Below, in pieces: positions 35,854 through 47,812 of a stretch of 64,000 nucleotides of DNA. This DNA is from Clitoria ternatea (lineage: Eukaryota; Streptophyta; Magnoliopsida; Fabales; Fabaceae): the NCBI GenBank assembly GCA_037962975.1, contig CM075669.1:89820001-89884000 (forward strand). Reading direction: 5' to 3'. A program made the position numbers and the translations under genes. Under the pieces are notes generated by a model. It was not told where the DNA came from, did not search any database, and saw only the letters and a list, made by a program, of their open reading frames with translations. Position 1 is the stretch's first letter, and the number at the start of each line of letters is the position of its first letter.

Positions 35854-38800
35854 TGTAGCATCCAAAAAAGATCTAGAAAATGAATTATTAGATAATGATA
35901 ATTAATTATTTAATATCCAAAACACATAGGAAAAATTAATTATGTATTAATTGTGATTTATTGGTAAACTAAAATTTACCAAAATTGGACGATTTAACGG
36001 AAGGTATGGGACCCATTAAATAATTTTTGGCATTTGATGGGTCTAGAATAATGAGGAATTTATTTTGATTTTGGTGACATGTTCAAAATAATTTTTGGTG
36101 TTGAGGAGATATTTATTTGTACACGACGTATGTTAATAAACGGTGAAAATACGAGCAGAATTAAATATAAGAAAAATGCAAAATCCTATTTCTCCTTCTT
36201 ACATTGTCGTGGTGTCTTTCCCCTCTTTTTACACTCTTTTTTGCCCATTGGATAAGGGGTTTGATTGACTTATGGGTAAAAGTAAAAAGTGGAAACATTA
36301 ACCATTGGGTAATAACCCAAATTTTTCACTTTTCCTCTATCCTCTCTTCTTATTTTCATGTAACTTTTCTTCTCTCCCTCCACTTTCAATTTTCTTCATC
36401 TTCTTCCTGCTTCCTAAAGGCAAAATTGTCCACCCCTCCTTCATGCCTATTTTTCATTAAAATCAACTTTTAAGCTTGGATTTGTGAAGCATTGTTGGCA
36501 CATTGGACTATATCTTCACTCTTCTCTTGATTTTTCCTTCTTATTTTTGTTTTCCATTGGGGCTTGGATTTGAGGTAAGAGCTCATTCTTCCTAAAGGCA
36601 TTTAATTGGTGTTTTAAGGTTGTTAGAGCTTGATAATGAAGGATTAAGTGTTATTATGATGAGGAAATGCATGTGGAACCTAAACCGTAGGCTAGATGAC
36701 CATTGGGATTTATTATTGTTATTGTTGATGGTTTGAATAGCTTGAGAATGCTTGAAATGGAGTATGAAAGTGATTAGAATTGATGATTGGTAGATTGTGT
36801 GAAAACCCTTAAGTGTGAAGTTTGGGGCTTTTAGTAAAATTTTAAAGAGAATGTGATTAATTGTCATTTAAGTAATTTTTCATATGAAAATAAAATTTTG
36901 GAATGATTGGCATTAATTATTGATGTTAGGAAATTAAGTTAGTAAAATTGGTAGAAGTGATATTTGGTGGTGTTAGTATGAATAGTATTGGTATAATGTG
37001 TTTGAGATATTAAAACCCATTAAGGATGATGGGTAAGGAGATTGGTGTGTGTTAGTGACTTGGGAGTTTGTGTTGTAACCATTTAATTATAGAGAATTTT
37101 GGTTAATGGAAAGGAATTCTTGAAACCTAATAAAATGAGAAAATAAAGCCTATAAAATATTTACAACATGATGAGAATCATGTAATATATTTATTTGCAT
37201 AACAAGAATTGAGAATGATGTTTGAATGGAAGATTGGTTGCATCATGTATATGTTACTGTAGGATCGATTTCGAACGATGAGGCGGGACCGTCTTATCGC
37301 TCGAATTACTTCTCCTGAGGTAGGAGAGAAGTATATTTTCTAAATGCATGTTCATTTATATGTTGATAATGTATATATATTGGTGCATATTTGCATATTT
37401 TTCTTGAATGGATGTGCTACCTCCTACTGTGAAGTTGTATGAGACCAAATCTTATTGATAACTTAATTTTGGATTGGTAAATATGTTGATGGAATACATT
37501 TGGAGTATACTTGTTTAATATGCCCTCTTTATTTCCATGTGTGAATTGATAAGGGTGTGACTCCTTGGTTATTATATTATGAACAATGTGAATTGATGCC
37601 TTAGAGAATTTGGTGATAAATTGTATGCCTTGGAGAGTATTATGAATTGTTGCATGCCACTAACTATAATGTTAAGTGTAATATATGCCCTTAAATGAGA
37701 GGGGATGAGATCTTGTCAGGATAAGGCTAGCATATGCGTTCTTGAATTTCATGGCATGCATGGTATATCATATTGTGATGTATTAGGATCTTGTAGGATC
37801 TTATGGAAAGGACCCTTGCACGGGGACAAATATTTAAATGACTATAAGTGGTTACGATCACTTGACATGTTGAAATAATTAAGGTCTTGCGAGATCTTAT
37901 GAAAAAGACCTTTGCGGGGGATAAATATTTAAGCGACTATGCATGGTTGTGATTATTCAATAAATTGAATACACATGTGTTATAAATATTTGTTTAAAAA
38001 TCAAATCCTTTGCATTGCATTTCATGTTATGACATATGCATTAGCCATAGGAACATGGCATTGGGATTTGAGATGGCCAAGAAAAATGGTAATCCTATTG
38101 AGAGATGAAATCCCATTTATTGGACAATAACTAATTATGTTATTGTTGTTATTGTTGTTTCTTGATGCGGCTTATGGATTGTGATAATAAATATGATAAT
38201 GTTATGATTTATTGACATGATTCTATTTTGTAGTACCATTGTTGTTAGAGCTTGTCTATATACATATGCTCAATGGAAATTGATATGAAATGTGTTATTG
38301 TTGTTTGATTGAAACTCTTTGATAGAAGAATATGATTGGTTGTACTTACATGTCTATATTATCATATTTTGTTTGATTGTTCATCATTGAGAAAGTATGC
38401 TCACTTTCCATGTTCTCTAATTTTTAGCTCTTAAGTTGTAAGGCATGATCACAGAGTGATGCTTTTTAAAGAGATGGGGTATAGTGTGAAGAAAGAGACG
38501 TCTTGATGTCTTAGCCGGTATGCTTTTGAATTAATCGACTATGGCATATTTCTTTTGAAATCATTATATATGGCATTTGCTTTGTATAGCTATATTATTG
38601 TTTAATGTCTTATAAGTGTGATGATGATTTGGCATTTTAAGATATTGGTTGATACATTAGGATCATTTGAAATGAACTTGTGATCATTTTGTATCACAAA
38701 GTAATATATAATGGTGCATGACATTAAATTGGAACCTAGTTAAAGATTTTGGGTAGTTGGATCATGAATGGTAAATGGCCTTGTCAATATTGTACAATGT

Positions 38801-39714
38801 GAATTTGACAACCACTATGATAGAATTGATGTTTATGTTGATAGACAAACCATGGATTAATAAAATATTAAACTCGTTAGTTTGTGAGTAATATAAATGT
38901 ATGATTTAGCCATGGTTTTGATGATCAATTTGATGAATGGATTTTGATGCAAAAAGGTCTTAATGAGTTTGTGATGTTCTTCACATGTTTTGTACCATAA
39001 TATAAGTGATTCTTAATGAAATTGAGTCCAAGAAAGTTTAGGCATTGCATGATCTAAGGTCCCTAAGGCATGGTTCTTTGAAAATTGGGAAATAAAGGAT
39101 CAGGGGGGGTGATCCACGGCCAGTGGAAAATTCACACGGCCAGTGGATCCCTCCGACCTTGAAAATTTGTGAAATTAGGCATGGAGGTAATGCATCCCAC
39201 GACCAGTGGAAAATTCCCACGGCCAATGGAATGCTCTAACTTGAAATTGTGAAATCCTGGCAAAGTGGTAGTACATTCCACGGCTAGTGGAATCCTCAAA
39301 GTTGGTTTTACATGCCATTGTCCCATTTTGGGTTAGGATTCGCACTTCTTTGCTTCATGTCACGTTTGTATGATCGAATATACATGTTTTTACCAAATTT
39401 TAGCAATCACCTTGTGCTTACTTGGATCCTTTCTTATATCCACTCTTGCTTTTGGATTAACTTATGTGTTTCGCCAACACTTGTATAGTAATCATGTAAT
39501 TGATTATTCTAAGTAGACATTCGTTTAAATTACATACATTCTCATATCGTCATATATGAGATTGGTCTTTAAAAAGGTCCGGGGTTGATTGTTAAAGTTT
39601 TTATTTATGGTGTTCTTCTTCTAATGATTGTGTAAATTGTGAAAAATTTATCCTAATTTTTAATATCTAAATAATAATATCATGAATATCATTTATCGGA
39701 TTAAGGACGCCACA
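35854..39714 (+). repeat. Solo LTR (3861 bp), chromovirus/LARD-like
   Basis: Starts TGTAGCATCC, ends GGACGCCACA, and is flanked by exact 5-bp repeats GGAGA (35849-35853 and 39715-39719). No second LTR or interior is attached, so it is a solo LTR left by recombination. It shares landmarks with the reverse complement of the LARD LTR (CGAGGTAGGAGAGGAG against TGAGGTAGGAGAGAAG at 37316; GTGGTTGCGATCACC against GTGGTTACGATCAC), suggesting a related family and plus orientation. No gene is inside. Confidence 0.82.
39114..39292. repeat. CCACGGCCAGTGGA motif cluster in solo LTR
   Basis: Five copies of CCACGGCCAGTGGA or one- to two-base variants in 180 bp (starting 39114, about 39134, 39196, 39216 and 39278). 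The motif is an imperfect palindrome. It is comparable to the palindrome clusters in the other LTRs of the window. Confidence 0.85.
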
Positions 39715-39949
39715 GGAGAAATATCAGTGATGACAACTCTCCGTTGTTGGTGCGTGAGGGGTTATTCCTCACCCTTTATATCTATTTTTCAGATCTGGTA
39801 AAAGACCCCGCGTGGAGGACAGGTTTCACCGAAGGAGATTATCCGTAACAGATAGAGCTGGCTCTAGTCCACTAGGAGTCATCAAGAGAGCACGGCAAAG
39901 TAGACAACAGTAACTAGATTTTACACGAGTCTGTGTGCTCCTAATATTC

Positions 39950-40750
39950 AGGGTATGTACATTTTGTTGAGCACAGTCATGTATTATGTATCAGTGTTGT
40001 ATATAATATGAACTGTCCTGAACCGGGGTCAAGAGATCCGGTGTAAGGTCAGCCACAAAAGTCAAAGATTATACAGGATTGGACACCGGATCAATGAGTA
40101 TCCGGTATATGTATCCGTTGTACTAATGTGAGAAGACCGGTCTTGATGTCCTGGAGATCCTTCACATCGTCCTCACGCATTGAAGTGGGCGAAAGGTGGT
40201 GCCACCTGTGAAGATTCTCCGACACTCAAGTCAGTAGTTATATTCCAGAGGAAAGGAATAGCATACAATATTAAGCGATAACCTCCAGAATTTTTTAGAG
40301 AGACTTCAAAGTAAATTGAAGAGAGTTTTTATACCTGATTGGCTCATTTTACAAGGACCTAATAGTGGCATATTCACCAAACTCCACTATGTAGATAAAT
40401 AATTGTTTAATACCCACCTACTAACATGATTGGAGCAAGTGGCAATTTTATATTTGAGTGTGGAGATAATGAGGCTAAATTTGGGGGACAAGATACTCAT
40501 TTCCAGGAGCAGACTTTGGCTCGTAGTCTGGAAAATAGAATTCTGGTTGTCACCCCTGTAGCAGCACTCATTATCTTTTGTCAAATGGCTTGTGCACATC
40601 CGATCTGAAGTTGTCTACATGGATTATCCGGTCTTGGGAGAACGCCCAGACGGTTTAGTAAATCTGATGTCTTACCTTTTGAATCGGTAGCATTGCTAGA
40701 ATGGATGACACGTCACTGCTGTCTTAAGGGCCGGTATCAAGATCGGATCA
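39950..40750 (-). repeat. Left Tat 3' LTR, left edge uncertain
   Basis: The right boundary is set by the minus-strand polypurine tract AAGCTAGGGGACAA (40766-40753), after which the strand reads TGATCCGATCTTGATACCGG. Homology to the right copy's LTR (54452-55009) includes GAGAATCTTCACA and CACCACCTTTC. A minus-strand TATA box, GGTATAAAAAC, lies at about 40334-40324. The other end is a guess because no second copy is present. The stretch 39720-39950 is unassigned. Confidence 0.55.
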
Positions 40751-41291
40751 TTTGTCCCCTAGCTTGTATGAGGGACTGTTAGAGTTGCTCATATAAGCTA
40801 TACTGTCGATAAGCGGTCTAGATATCGGTATGTAAATACAAGAAATATTTGTTAACTAGTGTATTGGTTTCGTACTATTTTATCGTATAAGAGGTCGAAT
40901 TATGAATGTAAGCTCCGTTGTCCATGAATCCCTACTACGGACTTGGATAGAGATTCGTTGTGTGGGAATCTTGAAAGTTTTTAGAATTTGTAAGCCTTTG
41001 GTATTCGAGTAACTCCAATTACGCATGAAACGCTTCTCATGATTGGACAATAAATACTGTAAGCACGTGGGCGAGCCATTATTACGTTAAAGGCGTGTGC
41101 CTCAGTAACCACCGCTTGGGGCTTTATGGGCCTAAAATTCAAATTTTTAGGCCCATTTCGAAGAGGCCTTTTGATGAATGACACTATTTTCATGCCTTGG
41201 AGCTTGAAACAACTGCATCATTTTGGGTACAAGCGCCGTTTGATGGTAAACGACATAACCCTCGGACTGGAAATTAAAACTCTTCGCCATC

Positions 41292-41298
41292 TATAAAA
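41292..41298 (+). promoter_or_regulatory. TATA box of the left antisense ORF
   Basis: TATAAAA about 180 bp upstream of the ATG at 41472, on the strand opposite to pol. The equivalent position of the right copy has TATAAA (minus strand 53978-53973). Both are followed by CACTTG and TTGCTT, which supports a conserved internal promoter. 40751-41291 is otherwise non-coding. Confidence 0.6.
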
Positions 41299-41471
41299 GG
41301 GACACTTAGTGGATTCAGAAGTCACTTGTTCTTGCTTTCTTGACAAAACTCTGCAAAAATTCTGAGAAGACGTTTGCTGTTTGCTCTGTGAAGTTCACTC
41401 TACGATCCTTTTCTTATCAACTTAGGTAACCATCCTCTTCACTGACTCACGCTTTTCTTTTAGTTTTCTGA

Positions 41472-44133
41472 ATGTCTGGAAGAGCTTATACTGGTTCGAG
41501 CCGTGTTGGCCCTAGGATTAGAGGAGGAAGAGCTTCGTCTCGAACTCCTACGCATCATGGTGGAAGAATCCCTGTGATTTCCTCTAACACCAGGCCATTT
41601 TACTCAGAGAGGGAAACATCGCCTTACTCATGGCGGAGGGTGATAATACCCTCTTCTGAATCCTCTTCTGAGTCAGGGGATAGCCGTTGTGATGGTAGTA
41701 AGGATAGCACTGATTTGTACCTCTCTGATGATATGGCTTTTTACCGCAGTGCAAAGATTTTCAACTTGGCTCTTCGTAAAATGGCTAGGGAAGGTACATC
41801 TGCTGAGGGAGCGACAGATAGATATATTCTGAAGACTGCTTCGGGTTTGTGCAATGTGGTTGCACACCGGATTGACTGGGTGAAGCTCTAAAACAGACAC
41901 CCTTATTGCTAGGTAGCAGATGAGTTTCGGGATACGCCATATCGTCATGCCAGGGACGATGGAGCAAGGATAGAACCCCGATTAAGAGTCCATCCAAAAG
42001 AAAGACACAAGGAGCAATTTATGGTATTGGTGCCTCTTCCTTCACAACGGATCTGTCATGTAGTTCCTGATGAGAGGTCGGTTTATATGTACGACTTCCT
42101 TTTCCTGAACTTAGGTGTGTGTTTCCCTCTGACGGAGTTTCAGATGGGAGCATTAAGATTTTTGGATTGTGCTCCCTCCCACCTTCATCCCAACGGATAG
42201 GGGTTACTCCGTTCTTTAGAAGTACTGGGAAGTACTTCAATTTCACTCCCACGGTCGCTATGTTGTTTTACTACACTCAAGTGGTCTGTCATGCCAATAA
42301 ATAGAGCGAAGGCGTTAGTTTGATCACCCTCTAGACTTTGTCCAAATTTGTAAATTTTGAGTCCTACACTGAATCAGCCAAGGTGGACGGAAGATCTTTT
42401 AAGTCTTACTTTACCAGAATTCGAATTCAACTAGGGGAATCAGTCTTTTGGATGAATGAAGAGGGTATCAAAAAATTCCCCGTGAGTTGGTCTCATGAGC
42501 ATTTTTTACTGACTTCACAAGCTTACTTTACGGATGAAGATGAACTATCTCCCACCACTGCAACCGTTCTGTTTGCCCTTGAGGCACACACAATTGAACA
42601 TAAAGCCTTTTCTTGCAAGCGTTTGTTAGGCCTAAAGTCTTCTCGCGATGAATATTTACGTAATTTTTTGATCATTTTCTTTGTCGTTGATTTGTTTCAT
42701 ATACTTCTTACTTATTGCCATACTTAATCATCTTCTTTGCTTGTTTTTGCAGTTAAAATAGAAAAATCATCTTCATCGATGGAGAAGCTGAAATCATTGG
42801 TTGTTGGTGGGAAGTCTGTGGCTGGGGAGAATAATATTCAGCCAAAGAGGAATTCTAAGAAGGTCACTACTGAGATCATCATCCTTACTTCTTCTGCTAG
42901 TGACGATGTCCCTTGCGTGAGGGCGGAGCTGCTGACTCCGTACCTATTGTCGAAGGGCAAAAGGTCAAAGAGAAAAGGAAGAAAATAAAGAATGACCCCT
43001 CAAAATAGACGGAATCTTGTCCTCCTTCATCAAAGAAGATCAACACTTCAGAGGGCCAGACTGATTCTGGGAGTTCCAAGGGGAAGGGCACAGCAGGGCC
43101 GACCCCGGGTGTCCCCAGCAAAGTTGTCATTTCTAGTGCATAACCTTTGACCACTTTCTTTGCGCCAAAGGTCTCTTGCCCTCTTCCTAATAATTCGTGC
43201 CTGGCTCCGTACTTGGTTTATGAGGGCCCAGTTCCCGAATCCATCCCCGGTTTGAGGTACAAGTTGAAGACCACTCTGGAGCTAGTGAAAATCAAAAAAG
43301 CATATGAAGCTGGTCGGTGGCAGCTAGAAGAATTATCCGGTCTTCTGAACTCTCTCTGCAGGCTGGCAGATGATGGCCCTGAGGTTAACAGATTGACCGG
43401 TAAAGTCAATGACCTTACTATTTCGTCCGCCAAGGACAGGGCGAACATCAAGCTTCTTGAGGATCGGCTGAAGACGTCCAAGGATTACGTGGAGCGGATG
43501 TATGTGGAGACTTTGACGCAGAAATCTTTGGTCAAGGATTTGGAAGGTAAGTTGGCTGAGCAAAAGAAGGTTAACTCTGACCTCAGTGTGAGCCTCTGCA
43601 CGGAGAAAGAGAATACCACCAAGCTAGAAGAGGAACTGAAGGCGAAAGCCTACAGCTACTCGAAGCAAGCTAAAGAATGGGCTCGAAGGGAGAAGGAGCT
43701 GCTCATGGAAATCGAACGTCTAAAATTGGTGAGTCCGGATGACGATGGCACTGCTTTGAGGGCTGAGCTGGCTGCTGCTAATGCAAAAGCTGATGAGGCT
43801 ATTAACATTTGTGTCCAGGTCGCCAAGGAATCCTTTGGACTAGCAGTGCATCAAGTTCTTCATCGCAATCCCAAAGTGAAACTTAACTTAAGCAGTATAA
43901 ATCCTTTCTACGAGTTCCATGGAGGGAAACTTGTAGCAGTTGTCGATAATCGTGATGAGGATCCGCCCAACACTTTATATGAGCTACCTCCTTTGCCTGA
44001 GAGTCAATCGATGACACCCCCTCTCCTAGTCCCTATTACCCAGCAGCCCGGTAGTGAAGGGACAGGCACCAGTGCTGGTAAGAATAAAGCTGCTAGTGGG
44101 AAAGAGAGTGAGGTCGGAGGAAAAAAGAAATGA
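41472..44133 (+). pseudogene. Antisense additional ORF of left Tat element
   Basis: Encoded opposite to pol. The protein resembles the 'putative gypsy type transposon' family (PF04195 type); its function is unknown. The ATG at 41472 gives a Ser/Arg-rich N-terminus, then LYLSDDMAFYRSAKIFN. After a stop at 41889 come VCFPLTEFQMGALRFLDCAPSHLHPNG (near 42118-42200; first 20 residues of the family block) and FTPTVAMLFYY. ORF 42338-42727 follows. A likely 93-bp intron (GT 42660, AG 42752) joins the same frame. The last ORF, 43147-44133 (328 aa), is a long charged coiled coil ending in a Lys-rich tail. Homologous to 53801-51098. Stops at 41889, 41910 and 42198 and shifts make it non-functional. Confidence 0.7.
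42660..42752 (+). other. Candidate intron in the antisense ORF
   Basis: GTAATT donor after DEYL and TTTTTGCAG acceptor; removing 93 bp keeps the frame (ORFs on both sides are in phase). The right copy has a similar 92-bp interval (minus strand 52632-52541, GTAATA to TTATGTAG) after the same DEYL peptide. Its phase is less clear. Confidence 0.6.
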
Positions 44134-44785
44134 AGTGGTGAAAGGTCGGGCCAGGAGAACAATATGAAGTTATGTACTTGCTATGTACCGGGATCAGCTC
44201 CGGCTTTAATTAATGAACTAGTTATGTACTTTCTATTTCTTATGAATGAAATGAGCATTTTCTTTAAATATTTGTCTACCGTATTTATCTTAAGTTCCTT
44301 CAATTGAATATTCTGAGTTGTTCTATGAAAGTAACTCAGATAAGGTTGTTGTGTATACAATAAATCAGATCAGATTTATATAGTTAAAATGTAGAACGGA
44401 TATTCATAAATATAAGTATTATTCTTGAGAGTGAGCATGTTTAAAATAAAGACTCATTGTGGGATATTACCTCTGATTTAGTAAGAAAAAGGAAGCTTAT
44501 CAACTCTTTATCATGTTAAGATCGCAACACAACGATCTCTTCATTCAAATGTAATCATAGCATTACACATGTAAGAAAGTTACAGGAAAAATACCTTAAC
44601 CACGATGATTAGGCTGTCAATTAGAAGTATCATGATAGGGAATACCCTCATGAGGAAACACGTCGTTAGCGTGAGAGTGGCTAGGAGTATTCGTCCTGAG
44701 GGAAAGCAATCATGAAGATGTTTACTAAATCTTTGACCTGTAAGAGAACTTCCCAGCCAGAAGAGTGATGTTAAGTCTTTACCAG
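44134..44785. other. Spacer after left antisense ORF
   Basis: No ORF is supported on either strand. It probably carries the 3' end of the antisense transcript. Simple AT-rich sequence, with the tandem array beginning at its right edge. Confidence 0.5.
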
Positions 44786-45232
44786 CGTTCGGTCGATCCT
44801 AGTAGCTGTACTTGGAGTTCGGTTTTTATCCTACCCTCCAAGCCTTCAAACGGCAGTTCGGTTTTCATCCTACTAGCCATACTTGGAGTTCAGTTTTAAT
44901 CTTACCCTTCAAGCCTTCAAACGGCAGTTCGGTTTTCATCCTACTAGCCGTACTTGGAGTTCAGTTTTAATCTTACCCTCCAAGCCTTCAAACGGCAGTT
45001 CGGTTTTCATCCTACTAGTCGTACTTGGAGTTCAGTTTTAATTTTACCCTCCAAGCCTTCAAACAGTAGTTTGGTTTTCATCCTACTAGCCGTACTTGGA
45101 GTTCCGTTTTAATCTTACCCTCTAAGCCTTCAAACGGAAATTCGGTTTTCATCCTACTAGCCGTACTTGGAGTTTAATTTTAATCTTACCCTTCAAGCCT
45201 TCAAAATGGCAGTTCGGTTCAGGGAAAATCTA
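44786..45232. repeat. 71-bp tandem repeat array in left Tat spacer
   Basis: About six head-to-tail units of 71 bp, for example starting GTTCGGTTTTCATCCTACTA at 44856, 44927 and 44998, with a few differences each. There is no spacer between units. It lies between the pol 3' end and the antisense ORF. Confidence 0.93.
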
Positions 45233-45577
45233 GAACCTACTACACCTGTTACCTGAGGTTCAGCGTGGCTTTAGGAAAGACCAGCTTACTGCGCTCAGGC
45301 CTTCAACAGATGGTTCACCCTTAGGTTCTTTCGAGGAATTTAGTCGTTAATTACAGATAAGTAATTAAGATCATTTGTCCTGAAAGTTTCTTGTCACAAC
45401 GGTGTTGTGCTAGAAGTAGAATAGGGTGAGTATATCATAATCATACAAGGTACTTTATTGAATTGATTGCGAATTACAAAAAGAGCTGAGTTGGGGTTGT
45501 GCCTCGTTGAAACCTTCTTGGAAAAACCGAATGGGAAAAACTCAAGTAAGGAAAAAGAGTACACACCGTCTTACCAA
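45233..45577. other. Spacer between tandem array and pol stop, left Tat
   Basis: Non-coding. Ends with a stretch (about 45480-45577) that mirrors the sequence after pol in the right copy (GAGGCATGACCCCAGCT near 50140), so it is ordinary element 3' sequence. Confidence 0.55.
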
Positions 45578-47812
45578 CTAGCTATAATAAATGGGCAGGT
45601 TCTGAGTATTCCACTTGTTGTGGATCGGTGAACCATCGAGATTCTCTAGGCGGTATGAGCCTTTTCCAGTGACTTCGGATACCCTGTATGGGCCTTCCCA
45701 ATTCGGGGCTAATTTATCTTGATGAGAGAATTTATTACCCACGCTTGCCTTTCTGAGAACTAAGTCCCCTATATTGAAAGTCCTGGGTTGGACTCTTTTA
45801 TTGTAGCGAAGAGCTACTTTGGCTTTGATGGCTTGATCCCTAATGAATGCTTTTTCTCTGAGCTCCTGGATCACATCTATTTGTGAAGTTAGATTAACTT
45901 TGTTATCCTTTTCTGAGAAGTAAGCAACTCTCACGAAAGTGGTTTGTAGCTCAACCGGTATCATGGCCTCGACACCGTATGTCAACCGGTATGGTGACTC
46001 ATTTGTAGAAGAATAGGGTGTTGTACGATAGGCCCATAGAACATGGCATAACTGATCTGTCCATGTGCCCTTGGCTTCCCCAAGGCGTTTCTTGAGCCCC
46101 TTCAATACCTCTTTATTGGCTACTTCAGCCTGGCCATTGGTTTGTGGGTGTTCGACAGATGAAAATATTTGGGCGATGCCTAATCCTTCCATTAAGTCTG
46201 TGAACTTCTTATCTGTGAATTGGGTGCTGATGTCAGTAACAACCCGCGCTGGAACCCCGAATCATGTTATGATGTTTTCATACATGAACGACGAGTTCGG
46301 GCTGAAGTGATGTGGACCACTGGTTCTGCCTCAATCCATTTGGTAAAATAATCAACCCCAACAATGAGGTACTTGATGCCCCCAAGAGCAGTTGGAAAAG
46401 GTCCTAGTATATCTAGACCTCATTGGTAGAATGGCCATGGCACAGCCGATGTGAAGAGTTCTTCTGCCGGTGTATGGTGAAGGTTAGAAAACCTTTGGCA
46501 AGCGTCGCACTTCTTGACGAAGTCAATAGAATCTTGCTTCATCGTGGGCCACCAATATCCGGCCTTGAGATTTTTCTTATCAAGCTTCTTTCTCCGGCGT
46601 GATGTCCACATTGCCCCCCGTGCACCTCTTCCATTATTGCTTGGATCTCGTTTTCCCTCAAACAAATAAGATAAGGTACTGAGAATGCCCTTTTATAGAG
46701 GATGCCGTCAATCATGGTGAAGTATGGCAATTCCCTTTTAATTTTTCTTTTTTGTTTTCGTTTGTGGGGAGTTATCCGTCAGCCAGATAACGGATATAAG
46801 GGGCCATCCATGAGCTTCCATAAGGAGAATTGGTCATTATGGCATTCAAAGAGGGGAATACTAGGCGACATCAGCGTACTTTGGATCAACGTCGTGGTGC
46901 TACCTGGCCGTTTGGTACTCGCCAATCTAGAAAGTATATCCGCTCTGGTGTTCTCCTCACGTGGAACGTGTTTAAATTCCAGCTTTGAGAGTTTTTCCTT
47001 CAACTCCTTGACATAATTTAAGTATAACTGGAGTTGGGGCTCACAAGCTTGATAATCTCCCAGAATTTGTAAGATCACCAGTTGTGAATCGCTGCAGAGT
47101 GTTGCTTCAGACGCTCCGATGTCAATCGCAGCTCGAAGTCCAGCTAAACAAGCTTCGTATTCAGCTTGGTTATTGGAAGTTTTAAAATTAAAGTGAAGGG
47201 AGATTTCCAGATGTACACCATTATCGCTTTCTACAACTACACCTGCTCCAGAGCCCTTTTGATTTGATGAACCATCCACATAGATAGTCCAATAGATACG
47301 AGGTGTAGCTGGATCTACCCCTGTCATTTCTATGATGAAATCAGCCAAGACTTGAGCCTTGATAGCACCTCGAGGTTCATATGATATGTCAAACTCTGAG
47401 AGCTCAATGGACCATTTAATCATCCTACCAGCGAGGTCAGGTTTGATTAACACTGAGCGGAATGGTAGGTCCGTTCCCACCACAACTGGATGAGCATAGA
47501 AATATGGTCGCAACCGATAAGAGGCCCAAACAATGGCGAGAGTGACTTTTCAATCTTCTGATACTGGATCTCAGCACCTTGTAGTGTTTTACTCATGAAA
47601 TATACCGGTCTCTGTCCATCTGGGGTTTCCTTTACTAAGGCTACACCCAAAGCTTCATCCAAAATTGCCAAGTATAGGATGAGCTTTTCTCCAGGATCAG
47701 GTCTTGTCAGTACGGGAGGTTTGGATAACACCTCCTTAAGCTCTTGAAATGCTTGTTCTTGTTCATGCCCCCGCTCAAATTTTTGGACTTTTTTAACATC
47801 TTGTATATAGGA
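45578..47812 (-). pseudogene. Left Tat pol: RNase H, second RNase H, integrase
   Basis: Minus strand. 47854-47447 holds the end of RT and RNase H (FQELKEVLSKPPVLTRP, VYFMSKTLQGAE). After a frame change, 47513-46779 holds FDISYEPRGAIKAQVLADF and a second RNase H with YVDGSSNQKGSGAGVV, NNQAEYEACLAGL, CSDSQLV and TRADILSRLAS; its acidic residues are all present. Integrase follows: DACQRF (zinc finger), GLDILGPFPTALGG, a TD of the second acidic site in a shifted frame, and HPQTNGQAEVANKEVLKG in ORF 46192-45578, with C-terminal VGNKFSHQDKLAPNWEGPYR. A stop before GLDILGPF and shifts near 46250 and 46660 break it. Confidence 0.82.

Larger units (their letters stand above)
39720..47812 (-). mobile_element. 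Tat-type Ty3/gypsy element, 5'-truncated (left copy)
   Basis: Minus-strand remnant. Reading leftward from 47.81 kb: RT end, RNase H, a second RNase H domain, integrase, a spacer with 71-bp repeats, an ORF in the opposite direction, a polypurine tract, then an LTR. The dual RNase H and the antisense additional ORF between pol and the 3' LTR are Tat-lineage features (established). Gag, protease and most of RT are missing at the junction with the right copy. The left limit of the LTR is not resolved. Confidence 0.75.

Noticed and set aside
41472..44133. Antisense ORF as a host gene captured between elements
   Set aside because: A homologue sits at the same relative position and orientation in the second Tat copy, so it belongs to the element.
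44786..45232. Regular repeats that could be read as a CRISPR-like array
   Set aside because: Units are directly adjacent with no unique spacers, the sequence is plant retrotransposon DNA, and the array lies in a known hypervariable Tat spacer position.
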